A DNA stretch of 64,000 nucleotides from CAYQQQ01 sp964420125 (GTDB lineage: Bacteria; Actinomycetota; Acidimicrobiia; Acidimicrobiales; Microtrichaceae). Shown piece by piece: positions 31,290-40,867 of the stretch. Made by a program: the position numbers and the translations under genes. Where the stretch lies: NCBI GenBank assembly GCA_964420125.1, contig CAYQQQ010000007.1:128374-192373 (forward strand). The letters are read 5' to 3'. The notes beneath the pieces were generated by a model. The model saw nothing but the letters and a program-made list of their open reading frames with translations. It made no database searches and had not been told where the DNA came from. The stretch's first letter is position 1, and the number at the start of each line of letters is the position of its first letter.

Positions 31290-34091
31290 TCAGGCTCCCG
31301 CTGGCGGGGCCGCTCCGGTACGGGCCAGATCCACGAGCTGCGGTGCCAGCCACTCGGCGATGGTGGGGGCGAAGCTGTCGTAGAAGTGCAGACCGTCCTC
31401 GCGGATGGCGGGATCGAGCTCACCCCCGGGACGGGCCGCCAGCCAGGCCTGGAACTCCACCACCGTCACCACCCCCGGACGAAGCGATGCCACCTCTCGC
31501 ATGATCTCGTTGAGGCGGTCCACGCGCGCCGGGTCCGATTCCGGGAGATCGACGTAGCCCTGGTCGCGCCCCGCTTCGAAGTGCGGGTAGGTGAGGAGCA
31601 CGACGCTGGCACCCTGGGAGCCGAGCAGGTCGACGGTCGTCAGGAGCTCCCTCAGCAGGTAGCGGTCGATCTCCGGCTGTCCGATGTGGCGGAAGCGGTC
31701 GTCACCCGGCAGGCGCCGGTCGACCACCTCCCAGATCCCCGAGGTGAGCACCACCACCTCGGGGTCCCGCTCGTCGAGGAAGCGGGGGAACATCGCCGCC
31801 CAGTCGCAACGGGCCTCGAAGGTGTCGATGTCCCGCAGGAACCGGAACTGCCCGCCTCGAGCGATCGGGCAGCCCAGCTGGCCCGCCGACTGCACCCGCA
31901 TGGTCCCCTCGGAACGGGATCGCTCCACGAGCCCCGTGCCCACGTTGAACGCCACCGAGTCGCCCACCACCAGCACGTCGGCCACCTGGCCCTGGTCGAT
32001 GGTGCGACGAGGCGCCGGGGGCGGCGGCTCCGGCAGCGGGGCGTTGGCCGCGACCTCGGCCGCAGGGTCCGCCGCGGGGGTTGCCGGGCGGGCAGCCTCG
32101 AGTTGGGTAGCGACGGCCTCGCCGATCTCGGCCATGCCGATCTCGGTGAAGCCGACGCCGTCCACCGCCCGCCGTTCGGGATCGAACTCGCCGGCCGGCC
32201 AACCCGCGGCGATCGAGGCGAGGTCGATCACGCCCGCGCCACGCGCGGTCGCCGCCTCCGTGAGCAGCTGGTTCCATCGGTCGATCCGGGGTGCGTCGTT
32301 CTCGGCCCATCCCGGCGGCGGCACGCCGTCGCGCGCCTCCGCGCCCTGGGCCGCGACCAACGAGGAGCGGGTCTGATCGGCCGGCAGGATCGGCGTCGGG
32401 GGTGCGGGCGCGGCGGCGGCGTTGGCGAGGTGGGGCGACGTCGCCACCACCAGTGCGGCACCGCTGGGGGCGAGGCGGTCCAGCAGCTCCCGGACCTCGG
32501 TGCCGAGGAAGTCGTCCAGTCCCGGCGAGCCCGGCGCTTCCCACGCCGCGTCCAGGTCGACCCTGCGGTCGGCCACGTCGCGCAGCGCCGAGGCGACGAT
32601 CACCACGTCCGGACGCTGCTCGGCCACCGCAGCCACCCAGGTGTCCTTCACGGAGCCGCACCGGTCGGTGTCGCGCTCCACGTTGCCGTCGGACATCCGG
32701 ACCCAGCCGCCCAGTGCGAGGCCGCAGCTCGGCGCAGAGGCCACCTGGACCTCCAGGGGCACGTCCAGCGTGCCGCGGGCCAGCTGCCAGGACGCAGCGA
32801 GCTCATCGCCGATCACCAGCACCCGGATCGGCGCCGGCGGTGGCGCCGGGACCGTCGTGGCCGCGGCCACCTCCAGGCTGGACGGCGCCGGGAGATCGGA
32901 GGTGACCACGAAGGCGCTGACGAGGAGCACCGCTGCGGCCGGCACCGCCACGCGGGGTGCCACCCGACCGCGGAGGCGCACGCCACGCCGGACGGGCACC
33001 TCGATGAGGCGGAACATGAGCACCGCTGCAGCGATCGTGACGGCCATCCGCAGGCCGAACAACGGCCAGGGCGCCCATCCGACCCGCGCCGGGCTGAGCC
33101 ACAGGAAGACCGGCCAGTGCAGCAGGTACACCCCGTAGCTGATGCGCCCCAGCGCCACGATCGGCGCCAACGACAGCACGCGGGCGGCGACCCCCCGTTG
33201 GAGCGCGGCCACCACGAGCGTCACGCTGGCGGCCGAGGTGGCCAGCAGCCCCCAGGGGTAGAGCCACGGCGAGGTGACTGCGGCCGTGGCCCAGAGCACC
33301 ACGGAACCGGCGAGGCCGACGAGCCCGGCCAGCTCCAGGAGCACCCGGCGGCGATGGGTCCCACCACGGATCCGGCCGAGGCCGACGCAAGCGAGCAAGG
33401 CACCGGCAGCCAGCTCTGCCAGGCGGGTGTCGGTGCCGAAGTAGGCCCGGGGGATGGACTCGCGGGCGAACCACCAGTTCAGCACCAACGACACCAGCAT
33501 CATCGTGGCGAGCACGCCGGCGAGCGCCGCCACCCCGTGGCGGGAACCTCGCCGACGGGCCAGCGCCAGCACCGCGATCACCACGGCGGGCAGCACCAGG
33601 TAGAACTGCTGCTCCACCGCGAGGGACCAGTAGTGCTCCAGCGGGGACGGTGCGGCGAACTGCGCGCCATACGATCGGCCGGCGGCGATGAAGTGCCAGT
33701 TGACCAGCTCGGCCAGCGCCCAGGGGATGTCCCCGCGCAGGTCCCGCAGCTGGCTCGTGGTCCACACGCCGAGCGCGCCCATGGCCACGACGAGGCCCAT
33801 CGTGACCCAGGACGCCGGCAGGAGCCGACGGAACCGACGCGAGAAGAACCCGCGCACGTCGAGCGCCGAGGTGGCTCGCCACTCCTTGAGCATCAAGGAG
33901 GTGATCAGGAAGCCCGACAAGGTGAAGAAGCTCGACACGCCCAGGAACCCACCGGGGATCCACGAGAACCGGGCGTGGAACAGGAGCACCGCGGTCACCG
34001 CGACGGCGCGAAGGCCGTCGAGGGCGGGCTCGTAGCCCAGGGCATCGCGATCCCGCCGCTTCGCCCGCCGCACGAAGGTGAGCTCAGACAT
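31290..34091 (-). CDS. Acyltransferase-3 fused to two SGNH domains, the first degenerate
   Basis: This 933-residue membrane protein has an N-terminal OafA-type acyltransferase-3 domain (about 20-385, ten helices) with EPALDGLRAV and the catalytic His39. It passes acetyl or other acyl groups across the membrane to glycans. Two SGNH-hydrolase-like domains follow. The first (about 420-660) has GDE at 428-430 in place of GDS, and D644xxG647 in place of DxxH, so its catalytic residues are lost. The second (about 705-925) has intact GDS at 710-712 and D899xxH902. Family members with one C-terminal SGNH domain are well known (O-acetylation of surface polymers); two is unusual. The 5' end overlaps the GT2 gene by 8 bp. 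Confidence 0.88.
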   Translation of the reverse strand: MSELTFVRRAKRRDRDALGYEPALDGLRAVAVTAVLLFHARFSWIPGGFLGVSSFFTLSGFLITSLMLKEWRATSALDVRGFFSRRFRRLLPASWVTMGLVVAMGALGVWTTSQLRDLRGDIPWALAELVNWHFIAAGRSYGAQFAAPSPLEHYWSLAVEQQFYLVLPAVVIAVLALARRRGSRHGVAALAGVLATMMLVSLVLNWWFARESIPRAYFGTDTRLAELAAGALLACVGLGRIRGGTHRRRVLLELAGLVGLAGSVVLWATAAVTSPWLYPWGLLATSAASVTLVVAALQRGVAARVLSLAPIVALGRISYGVYLLHWPVFLWLSPARVGWAPWPLFGLRMAVTIAAAVLMFRLIEVPVRRGVRLRGRVAPRVAVPAAAVLLVSAFVVTSDLPAPSSLEVAAATTVPAPPPAPIRVLVIGDELAASWQLARGTLDVPLEVQVASAPSCGLALGGWVRMSDGNVERDTDRCGSVKDTWVAAVAEQRPDVVIVASALRDVADRRVDLDAAWEAPGSPGLDDFLGTEVRELLDRLAPSGAALVVATSPHLANAAAAPAPPTPILPADQTRSSLVAAQGAEARDGVPPPGWAENDAPRIDRWNQLLTEAATARGAGVIDLASIAAGWPAGEFDPERRAVDGVGFTEIGMAEIGEAVATQLEAARPATPAADPAAEVAANAPLPEPPPPAPRRTIDQGQVADVLVVGDSVAFNVGTGLVERSRSEGTMRVQSAGQLGCPIARGGQFRFLRDIDTFEARCDWAAMFPRFLDERDPEVVVLTSGIWEVVDRRLPGDDRFRHIGQPEIDRYLLRELLTTVDLLGSQGASVVLLTYPHFEAGRDQGYVDLPESDPARVDRLNEIMREVASLRPGVVTVVEFQAWLAARPGGELDPAIREDGLHFYDSFAPTIAEWLAPQLVDLARTGAAPPAGA

Positions 34092-34884
34092 CGCCGGGCG
34101 GTGCTCCCGTCGGACGGACCCGTGAGCCCAGGTAGCGGCCCGGCCGGCTCTCGCGCACCCGCTCGGTCAGCGTCGGCGCCCGCAGCGACAGCCCCCACCA
34201 GGTGACCCGCAGCTCCGTCTCCACCATCGTGCGGACCACGGCCATCTTCGACGCACCCGCCACCCGGTCGACGAAGGTGATCGGCACCTCGGCGACCCTC
34301 GCCCCGCAGGCGGAGATCCGGTAGGCCGTCTCGATCTGGAACAGGTACCCGTTGGCGCGCGTCCCGTCGATGTCGATGCGCTCCAGCACGTCGGCCCGGT
34401 AGGCCCGAAACGCGGTGGTGGCGTCGTGCAGGCGCAGGCGCAGCATCGCCCGGGCGTAGCTGTTGCCCCAGCGGGACAGGCTGCGACGGAACCAGGTCCA
34501 GTTGGGGACCGAGCCGCCGGGGACGTACCGGGACCCCACCGCCACCTCTGCGCCGCGATCCAGCTGGGCGAGGAGCTGGGGGAGCACCATCGGGTCGTGG
34601 GAGAAGTCGGCGTCCATCTGCACGACCACGTCATGGCCGGCGTCGAGGGCGTGACGGAACCCGTGGCGGTAGGCAGCTCCGAGGCCTGCCTTGCCGGGGC
34701 GGTGCAGCACCTCGACGCGATCGAGCTCCACCGCCACCTTCTCGGCGATCTCACCCGTCCCGTCGGGGCTGTCGTCGTCGACGACGAGGATGTCCAGCGA
34801 CGGCTCCGCCTCCCGCACGGCCCGCAGCAGCCGCTCGATGTTCTCGGCCTCCTGGTAGGTGGGGACCACCAGCACCTTGGTCAC
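34084..34884 (-). CDS. Polyprenol-phosphate mannose synthase-like GT2 glycosyltransferase
   Basis: This 266-residue cytoplasmic GT-A enzyme is like Ppm1/DPM1, which transfers mannose from GDP-mannose to polyprenyl phosphate. The nucleotide-binding loop VVPTYQEAENIE, the VVDDDSPDGT motif, and the metal-binding VQMDADFSHDP are clear. GSRYVPGG and AFRAYRADVLERID further support the dolichol-phosphate-mannose-synthase group. It has no C-terminal membrane helices. It would supply lipid-linked sugar to the polytopic transferases nearby. I chose the GTG at 34884, supported by a -10 box 6 bases upstream; a TTG two codons earlier is less likely. Confidence 0.9.
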   Translation of the reverse strand: MTKVLVVPTYQEAENIERLLRAVREAEPSLDILVVDDDSPDGTGEIAEKVAVELDRVEVLHRPGKAGLGAAYRHGFRHALDAGHDVVVQMDADFSHDPMVLPQLLAQLDRGAEVAVGSRYVPGGSVPNWTWFRRSLSRWGNSYARAMLRLRLHDATTAFRAYRADVLERIDIDGTRANGYLFQIETAYRISACGARVAEVPITFVDRVAGASKMAVVRTMVETELRVTWWGLSLRAPTLTERVRESRPGRYLGSRVRPTGAPPGDV

Positions 34885-34890
34885 CCGCAA

Positions 34891-34896
34891 ACACTA
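34891..34896 (-). promoter_or_regulatory. -10 box TAGTGT, leaderless start of the GT2 gene
   Basis: On the minus strand TAGTGT ends 6 bases before the GTG at 34884; there is no ribosome-binding site between. Confidence 0.5.
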
Positions 34897-34955
34897 CCGG
34901 CGAGCCACGGGCTGCCCGAAGCCTTCAGGTGCGGAGAACCCCTCGATCGGGTAGA

Positions 34956-36656
34956 TCAACCCACGCGATCGCACCGTCCGAGCAGTCGGAAGGTCCCGGC
35001 GTCCTCCACGGTGCAGAAGTCCTCCTCCACCGCCCGGTTCGGTTCGCCGGAGCCGCTCCCGGAGGAGTCGTTCGGCTCCTCCCACCCGGACCAGGCGTCC
35101 GAGAGGATCAGCCAGTCGGCGCCACGTACCTCCTCGGCGAGACCGCTGTCGGCGGCGTCCGCCAGGCCTGGGTCCATCTCGATGTACCGGGTCCCCGGCT
35201 CCAGCTCGGGGAACAGGTGGTAGAAGAAGACGTCGCTGTAGTTGGCGCGCGACAGGTCGACCGGTCCCACCACGAGCGTGTCGCCCGGCCGAGCGAGCGC
35301 ATCCAGCGCGTCCACCACGTCCTGGGCATCGGCCGCACCCTGGGCGTCGCCGAAGGGGAACACCCGCTCGTCTCGTCGGACCGGGAAGCCGAAGCGGTTC
35401 GCACCGAGGCTCTGGCCCACCAGGTCGACGTAGGTGCGCACCGGGTAGAAGGGGATCACGGCGACCAGGACGACCACGACGGGCGAGATGGCGAACGCCT
35501 GGCGGAGGCCGATCCGCATCCCGGGAGCGAGCTCCTCGAGGAGCACCAGGGCTGCCGGGATCACCAGGGCGAAGGTCACGCCGGTGACCCAGCTGAGGTG
35601 CGCGGTGTCGGGCCGCTGGAGAGCCTGCTGGAGCAGGGCCGCGGCGAACAGCGCCGCCGGCCAGAAGGCCACGGCCCGATCGCTGCCGGGCTCCCTCCTC
35701 CGGAGCCGCCACGCGGCGACGACCACGACCACGATGGACGCCGGCACCAGCCAGAACCACAGGTTGATCTGCTGGGCGATGCCCGGCATCGGCAGCGGCC
35801 AGCCGGTCACCCGCAGCGTGCCCGCCCGCTGGAGGAACCCGTCGACCTCCCCCCACGAGGGGGGGATCGGCAGGCTCCGTCCGCCGCGCAGCTCGAACAC
35901 GGGCTCGATGAACATCCCCTGCACCGACTCACCGATGCCCGACACGAGCAGATGGGGAACGTACAGCGCGAGCCCGGCCACGAACCCCCACGCAAGGGGG
36001 CGCCGAGCTCCCCTGGCCGACTGGAACCACCACGCGCCGAGTCCGAGGACCACGGCCAACACCATGTCAGGGCGGTAGAGCAGCGCGAACCCGCCCAGCA
36101 GCCCAGCCAGGAACCGGAGGCGACCCTGCCAGGGCGGCTCCCGGCGGGCGGCGGTCGCAGCGACCGCCAGCGCGGCGAGGCCGAGCGCCAGCGCGCCGTT
36201 CCAGGCCATCGCCGAGAGCCCCAGCGGGCCGATGAGGACCACCACCGAGACCACCGCGGAGGCGGTCGCCACGCCCCGGCCGAACGGGCGCAGGAGGAAC
36301 CACAGCGCGTAGGCCACGGCCGCGTGCTGGAACAGCCCCACCAGGCGCTCCACGTAGAGGTGCGTGCCGAAGAGCTCGTAGACACCGGCGAGGACGTAGA
36401 GGGAGCCCGGGCCGTAGAGGTGGAGGAAGTCGCGATGGGGCACGTCCCCCGAGAGGATCCGCTCCGGGAACACGAGCATGAACCCCTCCTCCATCGGAGG
36501 GCCCTGGTACTGCAGGAGGCCAGGGAGCGGGGCGAGCAGGACCACGCCGACGATCGCCAGGCCGATGGCATCGGCGGTGGACCACCGGCGGTCGCTCGGT
36601 TCTCCGTGCAGCTCGGCGGGTGGCGGTGCCTCGGTGTCGGTTCCGGCAGATCCCAC
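34956..36656 (-). CDS. Polytopic GT-C-like membrane glycosyltransferase candidate
   Basis: This 566-residue protein has about 10-11 membrane helices (first at about 30-50) and a C-terminal extracytoplasmic domain (about 415-566) rich in acidic residues. After helix 1 comes an external loop with EEGF (56-59) and HRDF near 74-77, the acidic loop position that is catalytic in GT-C enzymes such as PMT/GT39 members. It would use a polyprenyl-phosphate sugar. No specific family is certain. It lies 71 bp upstream of the Ppm-like gene on the same strand, so the two are probably in one unit. Divergent from the next polytopic gene. Confidence 0.72.
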   Translation of the reverse strand: MGSAGTDTEAPPPAELHGEPSDRRWSTADAIGLAIVGVVLLAPLPGLLQYQGPPMEEGFMLVFPERILSGDVPHRDFLHLYGPGSLYVLAGVYELFGTHLYVERLVGLFQHAAVAYALWFLLRPFGRGVATASAVVSVVVLIGPLGLSAMAWNGALALGLAALAVAATAARREPPWQGRLRFLAGLLGGFALLYRPDMVLAVVLGLGAWWFQSARGARRPLAWGFVAGLALYVPHLLVSGIGESVQGMFIEPVFELRGGRSLPIPPSWGEVDGFLQRAGTLRVTGWPLPMPGIAQQINLWFWLVPASIVVVVVAAWRLRRREPGSDRAVAFWPAALFAAALLQQALQRPDTAHLSWVTGVTFALVIPAALVLLEELAPGMRIGLRQAFAISPVVVVLVAVIPFYPVRTYVDLVGQSLGANRFGFPVRRDERVFPFGDAQGAADAQDVVDALDALARPGDTLVVGPVDLSRANYSDVFFYHLFPELEPGTRYIEMDPGLADAADSGLAEEVRGADWLILSDAWSGWEEPNDSSGSGSGEPNRAVEEDFCTVEDAGTFRLLGRCDRVG

Positions 36657-36750
36657 GGCCCGTCAGTCTCCCACACGCCCGGCAACCCCACGGGATGGGA
36701 CCGCTGCCGCCCACAGCGGCCGCGTCCCAGGCAGGGCGCCCGCACCTCGG

Positions 36751-36756
36751 TAGATT
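36751..36756 (+). promoter_or_regulatory. -10 box TAGATT, leaderless start
   Basis: TAGATT ends 7 bases before the GTG at 36764, identical in sequence to the box before the AftD-like gene. Confidence 0.6.
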
Positions 36757-36763
36757 CCCGGGG

Positions 36764-38617
36764 GTGCCCCTCCTCGATCCGGTCTCGGCTGGTCCCGCTG
36801 ACGATCCGCACCGGAGCCCCCGGGCGCTGGACGCGACGGGGGAACCGGATCGGACAGCGTGGGTCCTGGCCGCCGTGCTGGTCCTGACCTCGCTCCCCCT
36901 GCTCGTCGCCGCTGTGGTCCTGGCCCGGCGCGGCTGGGTGCCGGTCGGCGAGTTCGCCCAGGCGGAGCTGCGGGTGCGCGACTTCTGGACCCATCCGCCC
37001 TCGCTCGGCGCCGTGGGCCGACTTCGCACCGACACCCACGTGAGCTCGCACCCCGGCCCGGCCGCCTGGTGGGCGATGTACCCCGTGTACGCCCTGTTCG
37101 GGCGCAGCGCAGGCGCGCTCTCCCTGTCCGTCGCCACCGTCGCCGCCGCGTGGTCTGCCGGTGGGTTGACGCTGGTGTGGCGGCGTGCCGGCGACCGGGC
37201 GGCGGCGTTGGCGGGCATCGTGGTGCTGGGCCTCTCCGCGGCCCTCGGCCCCCTCACCTTCCTCGAGCCGTGGAACCCCTGGTTCGCCGTCATGCCCTTC
37301 CTCTGCGTCGTGCTCGGGACATGGGACCTGCTGGAGGACCACCCGTGGTCGCTGCTGCTCGTGGTCGGTGCCGGTTCCTTCGCCGTGCAGGCCCACGTCG
37401 GCTACGCACCGCTCGTCGCAGCGCTCACGATCACGGGGGTTGCGGGACTGCTGTGGAGGCGTCACCGGCGCGATGACCCCCTCTCCGGGTTGCTGGTGCC
37501 CGCGCTGGCTGCGGTGGGTCTGGGAGGGCTGATGTGGGTGCTGCCCGTGCTCGAGCAGCTGCGCAACGACCCCGGCAACTTCGCCGTCATGTGGCAGGCG
37601 TACCGCGAGGAGGCCCGGCGCCAGGAGCTCGTCGGCCTCATCGACGGCGCGCGGCTGGTGGCCGCCCGGCTCGACCTCCTGGCACCCCTGGAGACCGGAG
37701 AGGAGCTCCCTGCCAGCCAGCGGAGCCCCGGTGCGGGGGCGCTGCTGGCCGCCGTTGCCTGGGCGGTCGCCGTGGTGGTCGCCTGGCGACGACGGCGCGA
37801 ACCGATGATGCGATCCGTGCTCGCGCTCGACGCGGTGGCCGCCGTCGGTCTGGCAGCCGCCGTGCTCGCCGCAAGCCGGATCGCCGGGGAGGTGTTCGGC
37901 TACCTCGTCCTGTGGCTCCCGGTGCTGGTGGCGGTGGTGGTCTTCGCCATCCTGTGGACGGGATGGCTGATGACCGGGGAGGCAGCGGGGCTGCAGAGGG
38001 CTGCCACCTGGGCGATCGCCGCGGGACTGGTGCTCCAGTGCGGAGTGGTCACTGCTCGGTTCTCCGATCCGCCCACACCTGCTGAGCAGCTGTCCGGAGC
38101 GGCTGCGGAGCTGAACGACGACGTGGTGGGCGGCCTCGACAGGGACGGCAGCTACCTGGTGCGCTGGGACGATCCGCTGGCCTTCGGCGCCCTCGGCCAG
38201 GGGCTGCTCTCGGAGCTGGAGCGACGTGGCTACGACGCCGGTGCCGACGCCCACCTCTCCGTGGAGGTCCGTCCCCACCGCGTGCGGGATCCCTCCGAGG
38301 CGGACGCCGCGGTCTGGGTCGTCACCGGTGCGGCCATCGATCGCTGGCGTCATGTCGCGGGTGCAGAGGAGCTCGCCTACGCCGACCCACGCACCCCCCG
38401 CCAGCGCGCCGAGGCCGTCGAGCTGCGACGGGAGCTGCGCGACGAGCTCCGAGCGATCGGGGGCGAGGAGCTGGCAGACCGCCTCGACGAGAACTACTGG
38501 GCAACCCGAGCCGACCCCCGGGTGCCCGACGACCTGGCGAGGCGCATCGACGCCCTGGCCTCGCTGGGCCTGCCCACCGCGGTCTTCCTGGTGGATCCCG
38601 ACACCGCCGAGCCGTGA
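36764..38617 (+). CDS. Polytopic membrane protein, GT-C-like
   Basis: This 617-residue protein has about ten hydrophobic helices between 28 and 440 and an extracytoplasmic C-terminal domain (about 445-617) of mixed alpha/beta character. After the first helix there is an external loop with GEFAQAELRVRDF and then THVSSHPGPAAWW, a layout like GT39-family transferases (acidic residue in loop 1, Pro-rich PGP before the next helix). A specific sugar or acceptor cannot be named. The start is fixed by the TAGATT box. The acyltransferase gene follows 39 bp downstream. Confidence 0.7.
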   Translation: MPLLDPVSAGPADDPHRSPRALDATGEPDRTAWVLAAVLVLTSLPLLVAAVVLARRGWVPVGEFAQAELRVRDFWTHPPSLGAVGRLRTDTHVSSHPGPAAWWAMYPVYALFGRSAGALSLSVATVAAAWSAGGLTLVWRRAGDRAAALAGIVVLGLSAALGPLTFLEPWNPWFAVMPFLCVVLGTWDLLEDHPWSLLLVVGAGSFAVQAHVGYAPLVAALTITGVAGLLWRRHRRDDPLSGLLVPALAAVGLGGLMWVLPVLEQLRNDPGNFAVMWQAYREEARRQELVGLIDGARLVAARLDLLAPLETGEELPASQRSPGAGALLAAVAWAVAVVVAWRRRREPMMRSVLALDAVAAVGLAAAVLAASRIAGEVFGYLVLWLPVLVAVVVFAILWTGWLMTGEAAGLQRAATWAIAAGLVLQCGVVTARFSDPPTPAEQLSGAAAELNDDVVGGLDRDGSYLVRWDDPLAFGALGQGLLSELERRGYDAGADAHLSVEVRPHRVRDPSEADAAVWVVTGAAIDRWRHVAGAEELAYADPRTPRQRAEAVELRRELRDELRAIGGEELADRLDENYWATRADPRVPDDLARRIDALASLGLPTAVFLVDPDTAEP

Positions 38618-38621
38618 CCGG

Positions 38622-38627
38622 TACATT
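38622..38627 (+). promoter_or_regulatory. Possible -10 box TACATT before the second acyltransferase-SGNH gene
   Basis: TACATT lies 29 bases before the ATG at 38657, giving a leader of about 23 bases that contains an AGGGGGAAGG ribosome-binding site. Confidence 0.45.
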
Positions 38628-38656
38628 TCCCTGCCGATGAAGGGGGAAGGCCCACG

Positions 38657-40858
38657 ATGACCGGCGACGGATCGGTCGCCGATCGCGCCCGAGGTTCGGC
38701 TCGCGGCGAAGGGTCGCCCCCGGGGGGTTCGGCAGGCACGGTCAGCCTATGGGACGACATCCCCTCGGGATCCACCGATCCCCTCCTGCGGCCCGATCCC
38801 GACCCCGTGGTGATCGACCCGGCACCCGACACCGAACCGGACCCGCTCCCCCTTCGGCCATCGGCCGGACTGCCCCACCAACCAGCGCTCGACGGTCTGC
38901 GGGGGCTCGCCGTCGCTGCCGTGGTGCTCTACCACGGCGCCGCGGCCGATCGCATCGACTGGCTGCAGCCCTGGACCAGAGGCGGGTTCCTGGGCGTCTC
39001 GGCGTTCTTCACCTTGTCGGGCTTCCTCATCTGCTCGCTGCTGCTGACCGAAGGCGCCACCAGCTCCGCGGTCTCGCTGGGTGGGTTCTGGCAACGGCGG
39101 GCCCGGCGGCTCCTGCCCGCGTCCCTCCTCCTGCTCCTTGCGGTCACCGCGCTCACGCCGGTGGTGGGGACCGAGGCACAGCTGGAGCACCTGCCGGGGG
39201 ACGTGTGGGCATCGCTGCTCTACGTGGCGAACTGGCGCTTCGTGGTCGAAGGGGCGGACTACGCCGCGCAGTTCCAGGGGGCACCCTCACCCCTGAAGCA
39301 CCTCTGGAGCCTCTCGATCGAGGAGCAGTGGTACCTCGTCGTACCGCTGGCCGCCGTGGGTGTGCTCGGCCTTCGCCGGCGCGCGCATGGACGCTTCCGG
39401 CGGCGGCACCTGGCCGGAGTGCTCCTCCTCGTGGTGGCGGCAGCCACGGCGTGGACGGTGTGGGTGTCGAGCGGCGAGTGGGACAACCGGGCCTACATGG
39501 GCACCGGCACGCGGCTGGCCGAGATGGCGCTGGGTGCGGTCGCGGCCTGCTCGCTGCATCCGGGTCTCCAGCTCGGTCCGCGGACGCGCCGGGGGGTGGC
39601 GGTGGTCGCGCCGCCCCTGCTGGTGGCGATCCTCGTCACGTGGGCGCTCACCCCGATCGAGGCTCCGTGGCTCTTCCGCGGTGGCTTCAGCCTGCACGCA
39701 GCGGCCGTGGCGCTGGTGATCCTGGCGGCCGTGCAGCCGGGCGCCGCGGTGGGTGGCCTCCTCGGACTGGGCGTGCTGCGCGCACTGGGCCGGATCTCCT
39801 ACGGCGTGTACCTCTTCCACTGGCCGATCGTGTGGTGGGTCACCCCGGAGCGGCTGGGGCTGGACCCCGGTGCGGCCTTCGGAGTGCAGCTGTCGATCAC
39901 CCTGGTGGTGTCGGTGGTGTCGTTCCGGCTCGTCGAACGACCGATCCGCCACGGCGGAGCCCTTCCGGGCCGGCGTGCGCTGCTGGGCGCGTCGGGCATC
40001 GCTGCGGCCGTGGCGCTCGGGGCCGCCGCTCTGCCCGATGCCGACCGCTCCCAGCTGTTGGCGCTCGGAGGAGCCCCCGAGCTCGTGGTGCCCACCACCA
40101 CCCTGCCGGCCCGCCTGGACAGCGCACCGGAGGGGGGACCCGGCGCCATGGCCGTGACCACCCTCCCCCCACCTCCGTTGAAGGTCATGGTGGTGGGCGA
40201 CTCCTTCGCCGAGTCGATCGTGGTGGGTCTGCAGAAGTGGGGGCTGCTCACCGGCAGGATGTCGGTGATGAACCAGACCATCGTCGGCTGCCCGTTCGGC
40301 AGGGGCGGGTCCAACAAGGGCATCAACATCACCCGGAAGCCGCCACCGGCATGTGGGAGCCGCGACGAGCGGATCCAGGCCGCCATCGCCGAGTTCGACC
40401 CCGACGTGGTGCTCCTCGCGGGCGGGTTGTGGGACGTCGCCGCACGACGCCCGCCGGGCTTCGAGAGCTGGACCCACATCGGCGAGGAGAACTACGACTG
40501 GTACCTCACCGGGGAGCTCAGCCACCTGATCGACGTCACCGCCGGCGGGGGGGCGCGGGTCCTGTGGGCCAGCTCCCCCTACTGGGATCCCGTTCCCGGG
40601 TCGGTGATCTTCATGGGCAGACCCCCCTACGTCGAGGCCGACCGGGCACGGGTCGACCGCTTCAACGAGATCCTGGCCTCGGTGGTCGATCCGCGACCTG
40701 AAGCCGACGTGGTGGACCTGGCGGGGTGGCTGCGCTCACAGCCCGGTGGCGAGCTCGACCGGTCGCTGCGTCCCGACGGGGTGCACTTCAGCGAGCTCAG
40801 CACCGGCGCGCTGGCTGGATGGCTCGGTCCGCAGCTACTCGCCGCAGCTGGCCGTTGA
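38657..40858 (+). CDS. Acyltransferase-3 with C-terminal SGNH domain
   Basis: This 733-residue OafA-type protein starts with an unusual disordered Pro/Gly/Asp-rich N-terminal extension (1-72). The acyltransferase domain follows (about 75-440, with ALDGLRGLAV and catalytic His93; the HLWSLSIEEQWYLVVP segment is typical). A short linker leads to one SGNH domain (about 505-733) with GDS at 514-516 and D707xxH710, so it is catalytically complete. It probably O-acylates a surface glycan. A strong ribosome-binding site precedes the ATG. The gene is convergent with the GNAT gene across 9 bp. Confidence 0.9.
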   Translation: MTGDGSVADRARGSARGEGSPPGGSAGTVSLWDDIPSGSTDPLLRPDPDPVVIDPAPDTEPDPLPLRPSAGLPHQPALDGLRGLAVAAVVLYHGAAADRIDWLQPWTRGGFLGVSAFFTLSGFLICSLLLTEGATSSAVSLGGFWQRRARRLLPASLLLLLAVTALTPVVGTEAQLEHLPGDVWASLLYVANWRFVVEGADYAAQFQGAPSPLKHLWSLSIEEQWYLVVPLAAVGVLGLRRRAHGRFRRRHLAGVLLLVVAAATAWTVWVSSGEWDNRAYMGTGTRLAEMALGAVAACSLHPGLQLGPRTRRGVAVVAPPLLVAILVTWALTPIEAPWLFRGGFSLHAAAVALVILAAVQPGAAVGGLLGLGVLRALGRISYGVYLFHWPIVWWVTPERLGLDPGAAFGVQLSITLVVSVVSFRLVERPIRHGGALPGRRALLGASGIAAAVALGAAALPDADRSQLLALGGAPELVVPTTTLPARLDSAPEGGPGAMAVTTLPPPPLKVMVVGDSFAESIVVGLQKWGLLTGRMSVMNQTIVGCPFGRGGSNKGINITRKPPPACGSRDERIQAAIAEFDPDVVLLAGGLWDVAARRPPGFESWTHIGEENYDWYLTGELSHLIDVTAGGGARVLWASSPYWDPVPGSVIFMGRPPYVEADRARVDRFNEILASVVDPRPEADVVDLAGWLRSQPGGELDRSLRPDGVHFSELSTGALAGWLGPQLLAAAGR

Positions 40859-40867
40859 GCCGGCCGC

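Noticed and set aside
35807..38626. Long minus-strand open frame across two polytopic genes, and similar plus-strand frames at 31386-34205 and 44698-47346
   Set aside because: They have no recognisable domains, no ribosome-binding sites, and lie opposite genes with clear membrane-protein and acyltransferase motifs.
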